From an uncultured Spirochaetaceae bacterium (GTDB lineage Bacteria; Spirochaetota; Spirochaetia; Treponematales; Treponemataceae), in contig CADANN010000016.1 in NCBI GenBank assembly GCA_902789325.1, positions 1 through 64,000 of the forward strand: a stretch of DNA of 64,000 nucleotides. The letters run 5' to 3'. The notes beneath the pieces are model-generated. The model ran no database searches. It was given only the letters and a program-made list of their open reading frames with translations, and was not told the origin of the DNA. Shown piece by piece: positions 8,628-16,882 of this stretch. How positions within the stretch are numbered: position 1 is the first letter of the stretch; each line of letters starts with the position of its first letter. The position numbers and the translations under genes are program-made.

Positions 8628-9743
8628 TTAAAATTCTTTTAATGCTTCTGGAAGATAATTTACAACAAAGGATTCAAAATCCGGATATGTATCGCGATTA
8701 TCGTAGTAATGCTCAATTATTGATACAAGTTTTTCAGGATTTGGGATTAGATAATAAGTAGTAAGAGTGTTGAAAAGTGCGGTTTTAAATTCTTCATCAT
8801 TTTGAATATCTTCGAAATTAAAAAGGCATCCCAAAGATATACATGTAGCAATATGAGTTTTAACAGATAAATCTGTAATTTTTTCTGTAATCTGATTTTG
8901 AGTATAAATAGATGTAACAATTCTTTTGCCTTCTTCAGAAAATAAATCCCAATGTTTTCTGATAAGATGGTAGGTGTATCCTGAAGAAATAAATAATGCG
9001 CTGTAAGTAGAGTTCCAGTTATAATCTCGGGTCCAATAAGACGGGCATATTATTTCTAATACAGTTTTATCATCTTTATAAATAGGACTAGGTAGAATGT
9101 ATTCATTACCAGAAAGGGTTGTGCTATGAATTTCGTATAATGGGATATTGTCTTTAGAAAAATAAAAATCAGAAATCCAGTCTGTTACTTTTTTATTGAA
9201 GTCATAATAGTCCTGAACATTGATTGCCTGATTTTTGAGTTTAGCTTCATATAAAATCCAGATTCGCTCAAAATTACCTTTAACAGCAAAATCATTAAAT
9301 TGTGCTACAAAGTTTTTGAGATTTATACCCTTCCAGAAAACCATCATTTCTTCGGGTAGTTCTTTAGGTTTTATAGTGAGTTGAGTCATATCATCAGAAA
9401 TATAGCGGGTAATTTTTAATATTTCTGAAGTTCCATCTTTGTAGTTTTTGCAATGTGATTTAAGTTCTTTTACTATAGGGTGTTCTTTCTGTTTTTCGAA
9501 TAACTTATCTACTCCATCAACAAATTGTGAATAATCTTGGGTATAGGCATCATTGCTGTATGGTTCAACTTCAGCCAATCTTAAAGCTATCATAAGCAGT
9601 TCAAGCTTAGGATCAACTTTGACGGTTATGTTGTCTGTCTGATAAACAATAGGTTTGATATTTACAGGCGTTAACTCAGATTTTTTTGAGCACGATGTAA
9701 AAAGCAAGAGGGCTGCGAGGACGGTGTAAAGTAGTTTTTTCAT
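8628..9743 (-). CDS. Lipoprotein of unknown function, island operon
   Basis: A 371-residue protein with a signal peptide ending in the lipobox FTSC (lipidated Cys 18), then a Ser/Lys-rich linker. I do not recognise the family. The mature part is soluble-looking, with many aromatic and acidic residues, and ends NYLPEALKEF. It is the first gene of a two-gene operon with the S41 peptidase-like gene 14 nt downstream, so a partner or substrate-recruiting role is possible but unproven. The ribosome site is AGGAG. Its predicted promoter has a -10 box TATAAT on the minus strand at 9771-9766. An RTGAC-N4-GTCAY element lies about 70 bp upstream of the inferred transcription start. Confidence 0.7.
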   Translation of the reverse strand: MKKLLYTVLAALLLFTSCSKKSELTPVNIKPIVYQTDNITVKVDPKLELLMIALRLAEVEPYSNDAYTQDYSQFVDGVDKLFEKQKEHPIVKELKSHCKNYKDGTSEILKITRYISDDMTQLTIKPKELPEEMMVFWKGINLKNFVAQFNDFAVKGNFERIWILYEAKLKNQAINVQDYYDFNKKVTDWISDFYFSKDNIPLYEIHSTTLSGNEYILPSPIYKDDKTVLEIICPSYWTRDYNWNSTYSALFISSGYTYHLIRKHWDLFSEEGKRIVTSIYTQNQITEKITDLSVKTHIATCISLGCLFNFEDIQNDEEFKTALFNTLTTYYLIPNPEKLVSIIEHYYDNRDTYPDFESFVVNYLPEALKEF

Positions 9744-9821
9744 AGTTTTTCTCCTTTTTTCTTTAATTATATAACAATAGTCGTGAAAATTCGTTATAAG
9801 ATTTGTCTTAAATGAAAATTT

Positions 9822-9835
9822 GTGACAGATGTCAC
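9822..9835. promoter_or_regulatory. RTGAC-N4-GTCAY operator copy 1 (pyrF / lipoprotein divergent region)
   Basis: GTGACA-GA-TGTCAC, a palindrome with 6-bp arms. It abuts the pyrF -35 box (centre about -43.5 from the predicted pyrF start) and lies about -70 from the inferred start of the divergent lipoprotein operon. Confidence 0.65.
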
Positions 9836-9836
9836 A

Positions 9837-9865
9837 TTGAATTTAGAGCGTTTTCGGGGTATATT
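9837..9865 (+). promoter_or_regulatory. pyrF promoter, leaderless type
   Basis: TTGAAT (9837-9842), a 17-bp spacer and TATATT (9860-9865), then exactly 6 nt to the pyrF ATG. The predicted mRNA starts at the ATG. No ribosome site is present. Confidence 0.65.
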
Positions 9866-9871
9866 TTGCCT

Positions 9872-10807
9872 ATGAGTAAACATAACATGCAGCTCCTGCA
9901 GGAGCTTTCTTTGAAAAATGGTCCACTTTGTGTAGGATTGGATACAGATCCTTCTTATATTCCAGAAAATATTGTGGCTAAGTATGAGTCACCTGCTCAA
10001 GCAGTTCTTGCTTACAACAAGGCAATTATTGACCGCGTTGTGGCAGATAAATCAGCCTGCTGTTTTAAGGTACAGATTGCCTATTATGAGGCTATGGGCC
10101 TTGAAGGTATGAAGGTTTATGCAGAAACTTTGAAGTATGTACGAGCCAGCGGTTTGATTGCCATTTCGGACATTAAGCGTGGAGATATCGGAGCTACTTC
10201 GGATGCTTATGCTAAGGCTCATTTTACCGGCGATTTTGAAACAGATATTATTACAATCAATCCATATATGGGCTTTGATACCTTAAAGCCTTTTACTAAA
10301 TACAGTACACCGGAGCTTGGTGGTAAAGGTGCCTTTGTTTTGCTTTGTACAAGTAATCCTGGCATGGTTGATATTGAACATCAGGAGCTTTCTGAAGGCG
10401 GATTACTTCTTGAGCGTGTTGGTGCTGAAATTGAACGTATTGGTGAAGAATGGCGTTATTCTTGTGCAGACTATAATGACCAGACTTGTGGTATTTTTGG
10501 TGCAGTAGTTGGTGCTACACAGGAAGCTGATGCACGCTGGCTGCGCGATAAATATAAGGATACCTTCTTTTTGATTCCAGGATACGGTGCACAGGGTGGA
10601 GCGGCACGAATTGCGGCAACTCTGCTCGATAAGGCTGGCGGTGCAGTAAATTCAAGCCGCGGCATTTTGTGTGCATGGAAAAAGGATGAAGAGATTGCAG
10701 GTGTACGCGATGCAGGTACTTTGACACTTGATGACATCGCGGCAGCTGCAGCACGTGCAAGCCTCTTTAGCAAGAATGATTTGCTTAGTGCAAAGGCTAG
10801 TTTATAG
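9872..10807 (+). CDS. pyrF: Orotidine 5'-phosphate decarboxylase
   Basis: The 311-residue enzyme makes UMP from OMP in the last step of de novo pyrimidine synthesis (cytoplasm). Family motifs are LCVGLDTDP near the N-terminus and the catalytic SDIKRGDIGATSDAY segment (Lys about 102). Its length fits the longer bacterial PyrF class. I chose the ATG at 9872 over the upstream one at 9812 because the promoter -10 box lies between them; the gene appears leaderless. Its more GC-rich coding sequence differs from the AT-rich island genes that flank it on both sides and separate it from pyrK-pyrD, which suggests insertion around it. The end of the convergent gene at 10819 contains an inverted repeat that may stop its transcription. 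Confidence 0.93.
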   Translation: MSKHNMQLLQELSLKNGPLCVGLDTDPSYIPENIVAKYESPAQAVLAYNKAIIDRVVADKSACCFKVQIAYYEAMGLEGMKVYAETLKYVRASGLIAISDIKRGDIGATSDAYAKAHFTGDFETDIITINPYMGFDTLKPFTKYSTPELGGKGAFVLLCTSNPGMVDIEHQELSEGGLLLERVGAEIERIGEEWRYSCADYNDQTCGIFGAVVGATQEADARWLRDKYKDTFFLIPGYGAQGGAARIAATLLDKAGGAVNSSRGILCAWKKDEEIAGVRDAGTLTLDDIAAAAARASLFSKNDLLSAKASL

Positions 10808-10818
10808 AAGTTTACGAT

Positions 10819-11601
10819 TTATTCCGGATTATAAATCAATTCATAACCGGAATAAATTGTAAGAAAACCTACACGGTCTCCTACCTCTAAAATCTTATAG
10901 ATCTTACTAAGTTTATTGCGCAGAGCACCTTCACTTCCGTGAATGCTATGCGCAATTTCTTTATATTTTTTATTATCAAGAACCTGTTGTAAGAGATACA
11001 TATCGCTGCGGTCGAGATCTTTGAATTTGGCGATGTTTAGGATTTTTTCATTTGAGGATTCTTTTGAAAATATTTGCTTACAATATTCAAATGAAAAAAA
11101 ACCTATTATTGCAATTAATATTGATGTTCCGATTTTTTGGAAAAAAACATTAAGAAATATTTCAAATCCTTGTCTAAGAGGAATTAATAATTCAAAAAGA
11201 TAGAGAATAATAAATGTAAGCAAAATCTTTTTCTTGTTATTATTGAAGTTACCACGCAGTAATAGTGTAGAAAATGTCACACAGAGCATTAAAAGACTCA
11301 TTATTGCTTCAGAATCAAAGATTGACATTGTAAGAGAATATGCTAAAGCTTCAATTCCGATTAAAAAGAGTTTTTGTGGAAACTTAATTAAAATTGCTGA
11401 AAATACTATTAGTAAAAAATTAAGTAAGAAACTAAAGACAGAAAGTATAATTTCAAGAGTTGAATAAGAGATAGTTTTTAATTCTTTAAACACTTTATAC
11501 AATTTAAAAGGTGTTGTTAGCGATATTAATATTAATATCGCTAACGAAATTATTTTAATAGCTTTTAAATTTTTATGTGTATAAATATGCTGGTTTGGCA
11601 T
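10819..11601 (-). CDS. Membrane-anchored HTH transcriptional regulator (paralogue 1)
   Basis: A 260-residue protein. The first ~180 residues are about six hydrophobic helices with short loops. The last ~70 residues form a soluble domain with LDRSDMYLLQQVLDNKKYKEIA followed by HGSEGALRNKLSKIYKILEV, which reads like a LuxR/sigma-4-type helix-turn-helix; I infer this by eye. The C-terminal domain is almost identical to that of the protein at 15969, whereas the membrane parts differ. It starts 2 nt after the stop of the 175-residue unknown, with GGAG in that gene's end, so they form one operon whose promoter region carries three RTGAC-N4-GTCAY elements. A membrane-bound DNA-binding sensor is the simplest reading. 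Confidence 0.7.
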   Translation of the reverse strand: MPNQHIYTHKNLKAIKIISLAILILISLTTPFKLYKVFKELKTISYSTLEIILSVFSFLLNFLLIVFSAILIKFPQKLFLIGIEALAYSLTMSIFDSEAIMSLLMLCVTFSTLLLRGNFNNNKKKILLTFIILYLFELLIPLRQGFEIFLNVFFQKIGTSILIAIIGFFSFEYCKQIFSKESSNEKILNIAKFKDLDRSDMYLLQQVLDNKKYKEIAHSIHGSEGALRNKLSKIYKILEVGDRVGFLTIYSGYELIYNPE

Positions 11602-11603
11602 TA

Positions 11604-12131
11604 TTAGCTCCAGCTAAAGGAGATGCCAATAAATGGAAGAAATGGATTAAAACTAACAAAAACTTCTTTACCAAGTTTGTTCTTAAGTGTCTTATAATTC
11701 CAGTTTCCAGAAACAAAAGGATTATAGTTACCATTCTCTGCATCAAATTTTTCAGATTTGTGATAACCTTCAATCATAATATAAGCAAGAGTATTCATTC
11801 CGCATTCGATTATTTTCTTATCTCCGCCGCGGAAATGAGAAATTGGTTCAAGACGTTCAAATAAATCAATATCATCCAGCGGATTACATGCATAATACTT
11901 TTGAAAACCTTTTATTTCGTTCACATAGAGCGAAAGATGTGCAATTGCTGTTACTTCTGGACGATAACATCCTGCAACAAATGGGATAGCAGCAATAATT
12001 TTTGCAGTTTTACTGTCTGCAAATTCAGCAGCTTCTTCATCTGTAAGGCGATAGATTGTTTTGATTTCAGAAACAAAATAATCCCATTCTGGAACGTTAA
12101 GTTCCTCAATTTTAATGGCACAGTTAGTCAT
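11604..12131 (-). CDS. Conserved-looking protein of unknown function, first gene of regulator operon
   Basis: A 175-residue soluble protein without a signal peptide or clear membrane helix. I do not recognise it. It has an acidic N-terminal helix region (LTDEEAAEFADS), a hydrophobic middle (AAIPFVAGC, AIAHLSLYV) and an aromatic C-terminus (FNPFLPFIG). A GGAG site lies 8 nt before the start. The promoter -10 box is TATAAT on the minus strand (12168-12163). It is co-transcribed with the membrane HTH regulator, starting 2 nt downstream, so it may modulate or report on that regulator. It is divergent from the S41 pair at 12335. Confidence 0.6.
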   Translation of the reverse strand: MTNCAIKIEELNVPEWDYFVSEIKTIYRLTDEEAAEFADSKTAKIIAAIPFVAGCYRPEVTAIAHLSLYVNEIKGFQKYYACNPLDDIDLFERLEPISHFRGGDKKIIECGMNTLAYIMIEGYHKSEKFDAENGNYNPFVSGNWNYKTLKNKLGKEVFVSFNPFLPFIGISFSWS

Positions 12132-12162
12132 TTTTTAACTCCATACTTTTAGATTTTTTTAA

Positions 12163-12256
12163 ATTATACTATGACTTCCGTCATTTTTAAAGAAAAATTC
12201 ACAAAAAATTATGACATTCGTCATAATTTAAGAAAAATACATATGACATCCGTCAT
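12163..12256. promoter_or_regulatory. Divergent control region with three RTGAC-N4-GTCAY operators
   Basis: Three 14-bp elements ATGAC-N4-GTCAT lie at 12171-12184, 12211-12224 and 12243-12256; starts are 40 and 32 bp apart. The minus-strand -10 box TATAAT (12168-12163) gives a start near 12156. The last two elements then centre at about -61.5 and -93.5, typical of class I activator sites. The first falls between -10 and -35 and could repress. They lie between the regulator operon and the S41 pair. Confidence 0.65.
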
Positions 12257-12334
12257 AAAACGTTTTATATGGGGTTGCGTTTTGGGAAATAATTAATGAG
12301 AATATTATCAAAGTAAAAACTGAAGTAATATCAG

Positions 12335-13765
12335 ATGCAAAAAACAATCACAACCAAACAACCTATAGAAAATCGAATTATTCCATATGATTCGGAAAGT
12401 CTCATAAAATATTCTGAACTTAAAGAAATCAGTTTTGAACAGATGGAAAATGATCTGGAAGAATTCTGTTATATTCTGGAAAACTGTTATGCGGGGCTTG
12501 ATGCTGCAAAATCAAATGGACTGAATATTGAAAACGAAAAGAATGCTATCATCAATTTATTGAAGCAAAAGCAAACTATAAATATTTCTGATTTTGCTGA
12601 AATTCTTTATCAAAGATTTTCGCCGTATATTTCAGATACACATTTTAGTATTGAGTCTTCTTATAAGCCATGTTCATTTTATTACAGATTCATTACACAG
12701 CACAGACTTTATTTTTCTGACTTGTATGTAATAAAGCATGACAACAATTTTTATGTATATGAAAGCACAGATGAGGCTATAAAAATTGGAAGTATTATTC
12801 AGCTTGAAAATATAAATGAATATCTTTATGAATATCCTGCTAAAGGTAAAAATGTATATCGCTTGGCAGTTTTTTCAGATAAAGATGAATCAGAATTTGA
12901 TATAAAAATTGATGGCAAAGAGCAGACTATTCCACTTTATAGAGAACCAGCAAATGATGAAGCTTTTACGCATTACATAAAATTTTCTGCCAAGGCAGCC
13001 TATATTAGATACAATCGCTGCTGTTTTGACAATGATGAACAAAAAGAACAATTACGTAATTTTTCCAATTCAGCAGATAAATGTAGAAATAAAGATGTAA
13101 TTATTTTTGATATAAGAGGAAATCATGGTGGGGCAGATGGTTATTCCTTACAGTTTTTTGCTGATTTATATTTTAACAATAAGAAAAAAGCACAAAAATT
13201 TATAAACAAATATAAATCTTCTGAAAAATGGATTTATTCACTGGCTTCTATAAAATCAGCTATTTATTCATTCAACAAGTATTGTGATATGTCACTTCCA
13301 GAGGTTAAGAAAGGATTTGATAAGTTCTTAAAACTAGAAAAAAGATTATCCCGAAAGCCGCAAAAGCTTATCGAAACCGTTTCTAAATCAAATTATAAAT
13401 TTAATAAATCATCATACAATGGGAAAATTATTATCCTGACTGATAAAGGTGTTGCTTCGTCCGGGGAATCAGTTCTTGAACAGGCATATCTTTTCTTTAA
13501 AGAAAAAAATCAGGTAATTCAGATTGGAACAAATACTTCAGGTTGTGCTTCTTTCGGAAACCTTTGTACTTATCATCTTTCAAACAGCGGCCTGCAAGTT
13601 ACCTGTGGATTCACCGATTTTTCTGTAGATATAATAAAATCGAATAAGTTTAAGGGTGAAGGAAAAGGATATTTCCCAGATTACTGGTGTACGGTAAACG
13701 ATTTGGAAAAAACAATTGCAGCAGTTTTGAATGTGAATATCGAGGAGGTAAAATTCAATGCTTAA
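12335..13765 (+). CDS. S41-family peptidase-like protein without signal peptide (paralogue 2)
   Basis: A 476-residue protein close to the lipoprotein encoded just downstream. It shares ISFEQMENDLEEFCYILENCYAG near the start, DIRGNHGG, the VASSGES nucleophile region (S375/S376), GTNTSG and the end GEGKGYFPDYW. Unlike its two paralogues it has no hydrophobic N-terminus: it begins with a polar stretch, and an in-frame stop at 12326-12328 rules out an upstream extension. So it is either cytoplasmic or has lost its export signal. Its stop overlaps the start of the next gene by 8 nt. No strong ribosome site is visible. The upstream region holds three operators. Confidence 0.7.
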   Translation: MQKTITTKQPIENRIIPYDSESLIKYSELKEISFEQMENDLEEFCYILENCYAGLDAAKSNGLNIENEKNAIINLLKQKQTINISDFAEILYQRFSPYISDTHFSIESSYKPCSFYYRFITQHRLYFSDLYVIKHDNNFYVYESTDEAIKIGSIIQLENINEYLYEYPAKGKNVYRLAVFSDKDESEFDIKIDGKEQTIPLYREPANDEAFTHYIKFSAKAAYIRYNRCCFDNDEQKEQLRNFSNSADKCRNKDVIIFDIRGNHGGADGYSLQFFADLYFNNKKKAQKFINKYKSSEKWIYSLASIKSAIYSFNKYCDMSLPEVKKGFDKFLKLEKRLSRKPQKLIETVSKSNYKFNKSSYNGKIIILTDKGVASSGESVLEQAYLFFKEKNQVIQIGTNTSGCASFGNLCTYHLSNSGLQVTCGFTDFSVDIIKSNKFKGEGKGYFPDYWCTVNDLEKTIAAVLNVNIEEVKFNA

Positions 13766-15230
13766 AAAATTACATTTCTTTTCTATAATTATATTCATTT
13801 TTGTACTCATTTCATGTGCATCAAAAAATGAATCAGAAACTATAAAGAAAGTTCCTATTGAAATCAGGCCGGTGGAAGTTTATTACGATTGGGACAAATA
13901 TCAAAAAATAGATGAAATTTCTTTTGAAGAAATGCAGGAAGATCTGGAGACATTCATTTATATTATTGAAACTGCTTATGCAGGGTATGAAGATGCGCTG
14001 GCTCGTGGAATGGATACAAATATTCTGAGGCAGAAAATCTTAAATGATTTTGAAGGACAAGATATTATTAATATAGAAGATTTTGCAAAAAAATTGTTTG
14101 AGACTTTTAAGCCATATATTCAAGATTATCATGCAAAGATTAGTAGTAAAAATAATTATTATGGATTTATAACTCCTACTATTACTTATTTTGGTGATGT
14201 ATATTTTATAAAACAGAATGAAGATTATTTTGTATATGAAAGTAAAATTCAAGAAATAAAAACTGGTGAAAAATATGAATCAGATTCGCAGTATCTGTTT
14301 TATTATCCTTCAAAGGGCAATGATGTTTACAGGCTTGGCTGCCTTTCAAAAGATAAACCAGAATCTCTAAAAGTTTCTATTGGCAAAAAAGTATATGACG
14401 TACCGCTGATTTCTTGTGATGCATCATATCCTGATTTTTCATATGTAATAAGGGAGACTGAGAAATCTATATATTTTAAGCTGACTCAATTTTATTTTGA
14501 AAATGACGAACAGTTAGAAGCGTTAAAAAGATTTTCCGAAGCAGCTGATTTATGCCGCAATAAAGATTTTGTCATTCTCGATGTTCGCGGAAATCCTGGC
14601 GGAGAGAATTTTTATGAGCAAAAGTTTATGACTGATTTATACAAGAAGGATTCAGAAATAAACGACGTCTTACCAATTTCTTCAACTTCAATTTATTCTC
14701 CTGCAAGTATAGAAGCACTAACGGCTATGATAAACATGGTTTTAGAAGCTGATAATCCTAGAACAAAAAAATGGCTTAAGAAAATTTCCAAAATGAAAAA
14801 AATTGCAGAAAAGGAATCTGTAAAAATATTATCAACGAATAAGAATGAAAAATACTCGGTTGAGGAATCTTCATTCAAAGGAAAAATAATTGTTCTTACA
14901 GATTGTAAGGTGGCATCTTCAGGCGAAGATCTTTTATGTGATTGTGAATACTTATTTGGCAAAACAAATCAAATTGTTCAGATAGGTCAGAATACTGCTG
15001 GTTGTGAATTATATGGAAATGTCTGCCAGTACACTTTGGAAAACTCAGGAATAACAGTTAATTTCTCTGTAACAGATTTTTCAGAATATCCAAAACTGAT
15101 ATCAAATTTTTATGGCGAAGGAAATGGATTTTATCCAGACATCTGGTCCACAAGCGAAGATCTGAATGACAGTATTTTTTATGTAACTCAGGATAAAGCG
15201 ATGTATGAGATTTTGAAGGAGAGTTTATAA
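13758..15230 (+). CDS. S41-family peptidase-like lipoprotein (paralogue 3)
   Basis: A 490-residue predicted lipoprotein with a signal ending in the lipobox LISC (lipidated Cys about 20). The core has ISFEEMQEDLETFIY, DVRGNPGGENF, the VASSGED nucleophile region (S387/S388), GQNTAG and the end GEGNGFYPDIW. In S41 proteins the first-half domain binds peptides and the Ser region cleaves them; the general-base Lys of Ctp enzymes is not obvious here. GAGGAGG lies upstream of the ATG inside the preceding gene, giving translational coupling. Two further operators follow the stop and precede the next lipoprotein gene. Confidence 0.72.
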   Translation: MLKKLHFFSIIIFIFVLISCASKNESETIKKVPIEIRPVEVYYDWDKYQKIDEISFEEMQEDLETFIYIIETAYAGYEDALARGMDTNILRQKILNDFEGQDIINIEDFAKKLFETFKPYIQDYHAKISSKNNYYGFITPTITYFGDVYFIKQNEDYFVYESKIQEIKTGEKYESDSQYLFYYPSKGNDVYRLGCLSKDKPESLKVSIGKKVYDVPLISCDASYPDFSYVIRETEKSIYFKLTQFYFENDEQLEALKRFSEAADLCRNKDFVILDVRGNPGGENFYEQKFMTDLYKKDSEINDVLPISSTSIYSPASIEALTAMINMVLEADNPRTKKWLKKISKMKKIAEKESVKILSTNKNEKYSVEESSFKGKIIVLTDCKVASSGEDLLCDCEYLFGKTNQIVQIGQNTAGCELYGNVCQYTLENSGITVNFSVTDFSEYPKLISNFYGEGNGFYPDIWSTSEDLNDSIFYVTQDKAMYEILKESL

Positions 15231-15256
15231 AAATCGAAATTTCTCCTCAAAAATCA

Positions 15257-15302
15257 GTGACATCTGTCATTAATTCTCATAAAAGCCTGTGACATCTGTC
15301 AC
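15257..15302. promoter_or_regulatory. Two RTGAC-N4-GTCAY operators upstream of the 15358 lipoprotein
   Basis: GTGACATCTGTCAT (15257-15270) and GTGACATCTGTCAC (15289-15302) are spaced 32 bp start to start, the same as the second and third copies near 12211. Relative to the predicted start at 15358 they centre at about -94.5 and -62.5. Confidence 0.65.
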
Positions 15303-15345
15303 AAATCGTCATTTAACTAATTGAATTTATTTTAAATTGCTATAT

Positions 15346-15351
15346 TATAAT
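15346..15351 (+). promoter_or_regulatory. -10 box of leaderless lipoprotein gene
   Basis: TATAAT, then 6 nt, then the ATG at 15358. TTGAAT at 15321 is a possible but long-spaced (19 bp) -35 box, consistent with dependence on an activator. Confidence 0.55.
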
Positions 15352-15357
15352 CCGCAA

Positions 15358-15963
15358 ATGAAAAAAAGTTTTATTAAAAAAAGTGTTATTGTAAAAAGTA
15401 TACTTTTATCAATTCTGGCATGTGTTTCTGCCTGTATTTTAGCATGCCAGAGTTCTAAAAGTATTCTCAAACAAACCATTGAACAGAAGAGTGTCTCAAA
15501 AAGAAAATTGGTTTTCTTTGATGTAAAAGAATATGACGAAGAAGGTAAACTGATTTTCGAAAAATGGAACAACGGCTATACCTGTAAATATCTGTATGAT
15601 GAAAATAATAATCTTACAGGTACAGAACAAAACAACGGCATCACTACTTTGTTTTTAGATGTTGATGAAAACAATAAAATAGAACTCTGGTCTGATGGTC
15701 GCACAAAACACTATGTTTATGAAAACGGTAAGCTTATTAAAGAGTTCTTTTCAGATAAAGATTATACAGAATATTATTATGATGAAAACGGTTTCGAAAC
15801 CTCGTATAAATCATCCTCTGGTTTAGTAAGCTGGAACGAATATAACGAAGCAGGCCTTTTAATCTACAGAAAAAACAACAAAGCCGACCGCTACTTCTTC
15901 GATTACGAATTCTGGGAAAACGGCAACGTAAAAAAACGAAAGAATTATAAAGAGAGAAGATAA
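15358..15963 (+). CDS. Lipoprotein with YD/MORN-like beta-repeats
   Basis: A 201-residue predicted lipoprotein with a long hydrophobic signal and a lipobox-like ILAC about 20 residues into the hydrophobic stretch. The mature part is made of short degenerate repeats rich in Tyr, Asp and Asn (YDENNNLTG, YYDENGFE, YNEAGLLIY), like the beta-hairpin repeats of MORN_2 or RHS/YD proteins, which are often surface-exposed binding modules. Function unknown. I start it at 15358 because the -10 box sits 6 nt upstream and no ribosome site is present, as for pyrF. It is preceded by two operators and so probably belongs to the same regulon as the S41 genes. Confidence 0.65.
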   Translation: MKKSFIKKSVIVKSILLSILACVSACILACQSSKSILKQTIEQKSVSKRKLVFFDVKEYDEEGKLIFEKWNNGYTCKYLYDENNNLTGTEQNNGITTLFLDVDENNKIELWSDGRTKHYVYENGKLIKEFFSDKDYTEYYYDENGFETSYKSSSGLVSWNEYNEAGLLIYRKNNKADRYFFDYEFWENGNVKKRKNYKERR

Positions 15964-15968
15964 AAAAC

Positions 15969-16772
15969 TTATTTATTTTCTTTTTCAATAACTTCTGGAT
16001 CATAAATCAATTCATATCCAGAGTAAATTGTAAGAAATCCGGTTCGGTCGCCTACTTCAAGAATCTTATAAATTCTGCTGAGTTTGTTGCGGAGGGCTCC
16101 TTCGCTACCATGAATCTTTTGGGCAATTTCTTTGTATTTCATTTGGGTCATGATATCCTGCAAAAGAATCATGTCACTTCTATCAAGTCCTTTGAATTGT
16201 GCAAGGTTTAAAACTTTATATTTAGAACCTTCTCTAATACCTTTTTGTTTTGCGAACTGATAAAGGAAGAAAATACATATGAGAAATGCAAATGTAGATC
16301 CAAATTTTTGAATTAGAAATTCAAGACGTCCTATATCATCGTAGAGTAAAGGAAAAAGTAACTCATATATATAGACTATTGTAATTAAAGTGAATATACG
16401 CTTTTTTGAAAAAAGGGGGGTGGCTCTAACAAGAAAGGTTCCTGTAGCTATTCCTAACATTAGAAGGCTCATATATGAAAATGAATCAAAAGATGCTATA
16501 GATAATGATTGCAATAAACTACCTATTCCAATAAAAAAGAATTTTTGTGGATGAAAAATCAAAATAATACCAAATACTATTGTTGTAATGTTAACCAGAA
16601 AAGAAGTAAATGGGGCAATTGTATAAATAGTAGGAAGGCCTTTGCCATAAACTTTAGTGTAGTATCTGATTACAATTCTTGGTGTTGTAAAACATAATAA
16701 AACAACTGTAATTAATGCAATAATACGAACTGCTCTTAGAATGACGTTTGAATAAAGTTTATTAGGAGCCAT
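15969..16772 (-). CDS. Membrane-anchored HTH transcriptional regulator (paralogue 2)
   Basis: A 267-residue paralogue of the protein at 10819, with about six N-terminal membrane helices and a C-terminal helix-turn-helix-like domain. The last ~70 residues (LDRSDMILLQ, HGSEGALRNKLSRIYKILEV, GFLTIYSGYELIYDPE) are almost the same as in paralogue 1, while the membrane half shares mainly hydrophobicity and a few motifs such as KFPQKLFLIGI versus FHPQKFFFIGI. That suggests a shared DNA site with different signals sensed. The ribosome site is GGTGGG. The gene is divergent from pyrK-pyrD; I see no RTGAC element at its own promoter. Confidence 0.7.
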   Translation of the reverse strand: MAPNKLYSNVILRAVRIIALITVVLLCFTTPRIVIRYYTKVYGKGLPTIYTIAPFTSFLVNITTIVFGIILIFHPQKFFFIGIGSLLQSLSIASFDSFSYMSLLMLGIATGTFLVRATPLFSKKRIFTLITIVYIYELLFPLLYDDIGRLEFLIQKFGSTFAFLICIFFLYQFAKQKGIREGSKYKVLNLAQFKGLDRSDMILLQDIMTQMKYKEIAQKIHGSEGALRNKLSRIYKILEVGDRTGFLTIYSGYELIYDPEVIEKENK

Positions 16773-16882
16773 TTTCCCACCTTTTTGATTTTATAGAATA
16801 ATTATACATTTTTTTGTGAATATTGTAATAGTGAATTGCAAAAAAGCCCTTTTGTCAGTATTGTATTTTCAAGAGGTGCGAC

